The position numbers and the translations under genes were made by a program. Of a stretch of DNA of 7,798 nucleotides, positions 6,616-7,798 are shown piece by piece; position 1 is the stretch's first letter, and each line of letters starts with the position of its first letter. The stretch is from Nitrosomonas sp. UBA6494 (lineage in GTDB: Bacteria > Pseudomonadota > Gammaproteobacteria > Burkholderiales > Nitrosomonadaceae). The DNA lies in assembly GCA_002435335.1 (NCBI GenBank), contig DJMI01000094.1:1-7798 (forward strand), written 5' to 3'. The notes beneath the pieces are model-generated. The model ran no database searches. It saw only the letters and a list, made by a program, of their open reading frames with translations, and had not been told where the DNA came from.

Positions 6616-6703
6616 TGTCAGTACGAATTCGGATTGGTATGGCAAAAAGGCATATTAAAAAGGTCTTTTCTTGTTTTGATGACGTACAATTATAGAATCT
6701 TTT

Positions 6704-6720
6704 GTCAATTTTGAATTGAC
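6704..6720. promoter_or_regulatory. 17-bp palindrome in the ispD-prfB divergent promoter region
   Basis: GTCAATT (6704-6710) and AATTGAC (6714-6720) form perfect 7-bp arms around TTG. Each arm contributes a -35-like box on its own strand: TTGACA for the leftward direction (6708-6703) and TTGACG for the rightward direction (6716-6721). It could be a repressor or activator site shared by both promoters, or simply two back-to-back -35 boxes. The rightward box has a plausible -10 at 17 bp; the leftward one has none at 16-18 bp. Confidence 0.4.
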
Positions 6721-6744
6721 GATACACACTTACGACAACGTAAT
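6716..6744 (+). promoter_or_regulatory. Candidate sigma-70 promoter of prfB
   Basis: TTGACG (5 of 6 consensus bases) and CGTAAT (4 of 6) are separated by 17 bp. Transcription would start near 6751, giving a leader of only about 16 nt that still includes the ribosome site at 6756-6761. An upstream alternative (TTGTTT at 6671, TAGAAT at 6693) would give a longer leader. This is a consensus match only. Confidence 0.35.
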
Positions 6745-6755
6745 TTAAATTTTTT

Positions 6756-6761
6756 AGGTGA
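6756..6761 (+). promoter_or_regulatory. Ribosome binding site of prfB
   Basis: AGGTGA lies five bases before the ATG at 6767. It fixes that ATG as the prfB start and is the clearest Shine-Dalgarno at any gene start in the window. Confidence 0.75.
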
Positions 6762-6766
6762 AATCA

Positions 6767-7798
6767 ATGGAAGCTGAACAGATTAATACAATAGCAAATC
6801 AACTTAACGATCTTGGTGGTCGTGCCCAAGAGTTGCGGAGGTTTCTTTGACTTTGAAGCCAAGCAAACCCGATTGGAGGAATTAAAGCGTTTGCTCGAAG
6901 ATCCGGCAGTTTGGAACGATAGCAAACGTAGTCAGGAAATTGGTCGCGAGAAAAAAACACTGGAAGATTCAGTCATTGTATTAGCATCAATGGAGCAGCA
7001 ATTACAGGATTTGCGAGAGTTGTTTCAGATGGCGATAGATGAGAGCGATGATGCAACGCTTGTCAGTGTTGCCGCTGATGTGACTGCGGTAGAAAAGGAG
7101 GTTGCAAATCTGGAGTTTCGCCGCATGTTTTCAGATCCGATGGATCCAAGTAACTGCTTTCTCGATGTGCAATCGGGGTCAGGTGGTACTGAAGCGCAAG
7201 ATTGGGCAGCAATGCTCGAGCGGATGTATTTGCGCTATTGCGAACGGCAAGGATTTGAAGTGGAAGTGTTGGAAGAATCTCCCGGCGATGTTGCGGGTAT
7301 TAAAAGTGCAACGCTGAAAGTGACAGGGGAATATGCTTACGGTTATTTGCGTACAGAAACCGGTGTGCACCGTTTGGTTAGGAAGTCACCTTTTGACTCG
7401 GGTAATCGGCGACATACCTCTTTTGCCAGTGTTTTTGTGTATCCGGAAATTGACGACAGCATTGAGATTGAAATAAATCCGGCGGATTTACGGATCGATA
7501 CTTTTCGAGCATCCGGTGCAGGTGGACAGCATATCAACAAAACCGATTCGGCAATTCGCATTACACATAACCCAACAGGAATTGTAGTGCAGTGTCAGAG
7601 CGGGCGATCCCAGCATCGCAACAAAGCGGATGCACTGGCGATGTTGAAGTCACGTTTGTACGAAGCGGAGTTACGTAAGCGAAATGCAGAAAAGCAAGCC
7701 ATAGAGGATACAAAAACGGACATCGGTTGGGGGCATCAAATTCGTTCATACGTATTGGATCAATCGCGTATCAAGGATTTGCGCACCAATGTTGAAAT
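6767..7798 (+). CDS. prfB: Peptide chain release factor 2 (RF2), with +1 programmed frameshift; 3' end outside window
   Basis: Class-I release factor that reads UGA and UAA stops and triggers peptide release. Translation starts at the ATG at 6767, runs 27 codons to CTT, then meets TGA (6848-6850). A +1 slip skips the T at 6848 and continues GAC TTT GAA to the edge. The product in the window is 343 residues; RF2 is about 365-367, so about 24 are missing. The codon-recognition tripeptide SPF is at residues 207-209 (7386-7394). The catalytic GGQ is at 252-254 (7521-7529), in RASGAGGQHINKTDSA. The residue matching E. coli position 246 is Ala, as in most bacteria, not the Thr of K-12. The end region IRSYVLDQSRIKDLRT is typical. 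Expression is autoregulated: low RF2 slows UGA termination and raises frameshifting. The frameshift is genuine biology, not a sequencing error. Confidence 0.96.
6836..6851 (+). promoter_or_regulatory. prfB programmed +1 ribosomal frameshift signal
   Basis: The site reads CGGAGGTTTCTTTGAC. A Shine-Dalgarno-like CGGAGG ends three bases before the slippery CTT, followed by in-frame TGA and then C, the weakest context for UGA termination. The spacing matches the well-studied E. coli site (AGGGGGTATCTTTGAC), where the internal Shine-Dalgarno pairs with 16S rRNA and the CUU tRNA slips to UUU. Only the codon between the two elements differs (TTT for TAT), along with the exact purine string. Confidence 0.95.

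Larger units (their letters stand above)
6616..6766. other. Divergent intergenic region between ispD and prfB
   Basis: This 151-bp AT-rich gap must hold the promoters of both the leftward ispD operon and the rightward prfB gene. Near its middle is a 17-bp palindrome, listed separately. Rightward, TTGACG (6716-6721), a 17-bp spacer and CGTAAT (6739-6744) is the best prfB candidate, with TTGTTT (6671-6676), 16 bp and TAGAAT (6693-6698) as an alternative. Leftward there is a perfect TATAAT (plus-strand 6689-6694), but nothing like a -35 sits 16-18 bp upstream of it. No RNA gene or terminator is visible. Confidence 0.6.

Noticed and set aside
6613..6645. TTG at 6645 as ispD start, adding 10 residues
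   Set aside because: The ATG at 6615 gives the standard IspD N-terminus (MPNFFALIPAAG). The added residues match nothing in the family and no ribosome site precedes the TTG.
6689..6694. Perfect TATAAT on the minus strand as the -10 of the ispD promoter
   Set aside because: The good TTGACA upstream is only 8 bp away and the hexamer at the proper distance is AATTCA. I kept it as a note, not as a promoter call.
6848..6850. In-frame TGA in prfB as evidence of a pseudogene or sequencing error
   Set aside because: It sits exactly in the conserved +1 frameshift site, and the rest of RF2 is intact with SPF and GGQ.

Overview
The window is an ordinary housekeeping stretch of a proteobacterial chromosome, most likely a betaproteobacterium close to Nitrosomonas or its relatives. 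The placement is inference: it rests on the RF2 sequence style (SGNRRHTSF in the SPF loop, which I recall from other betaproteobacteria), the tsaB-rimI-udg gene order, and moderate base composition. No database search was possible. I see no CRISPR, tRNA, rRNA, transposase, prophage or integration site.

Layout. Positions 1-2790 (minus strand) carry a tripartite efflux or export module: a MacA-type periplasmic adaptor, a separate MacB-type ATPase and a separate MacB-type permease that runs off the left edge. Their reading frames overlap by 1 and 4 nt, so they are almost certainly co-translated. Positions 2791-2999 are non-coding and hold the presumed promoter region of this module, including an 8-bp direct repeat with a 20-bp period. 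Positions 3000-6615 (minus strand) carry six tightly packed genes transcribed in the order ispD, ispF, thpR, tsaB, rimI, udg. Most junctions are start/stop overlaps (ATGA, TAATG). Positions 6616-6766 are a divergent intergenic region with a 17-bp palindrome. From 6767 to the right edge (plus strand) runs prfB (release factor 2), with the classical autoregulatory +1 frameshift site at codon 28 and about 24 C-terminal residues missing.

How the genes work together. IspD and IspF are two steps of the MEP route to isoprenoid precursors. ThpR is an HxTx RNA ligase/phosphodiesterase, TsaB is a subunit of the tRNA t6A37 machinery, RimI is an N-terminal protein acetyltransferase, and the last gene is an iron-sulfur family-4 uracil-DNA glycosylase. 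This is a mixed essential/housekeeping operon, and its members are not one pathway. The MacAB-like module would energise export across the envelope together with a TolC-like outer membrane channel that is not in the window.

I found no clear undescribed system. The most unusual local detail is thpR: it has no ATG, its only usable start is a TTG two codons after the ispF stop, and it lies in the same frame as ispF. A single-codon readthrough would therefore make an IspF-ThpR fusion. The other items worth checking are the palindrome in the divergent promoter region, the direct repeat upstream of macA, a ten-codon mini-ORF bridging rimI and udg, and an Asp in place of the RimI catalytic Glu.
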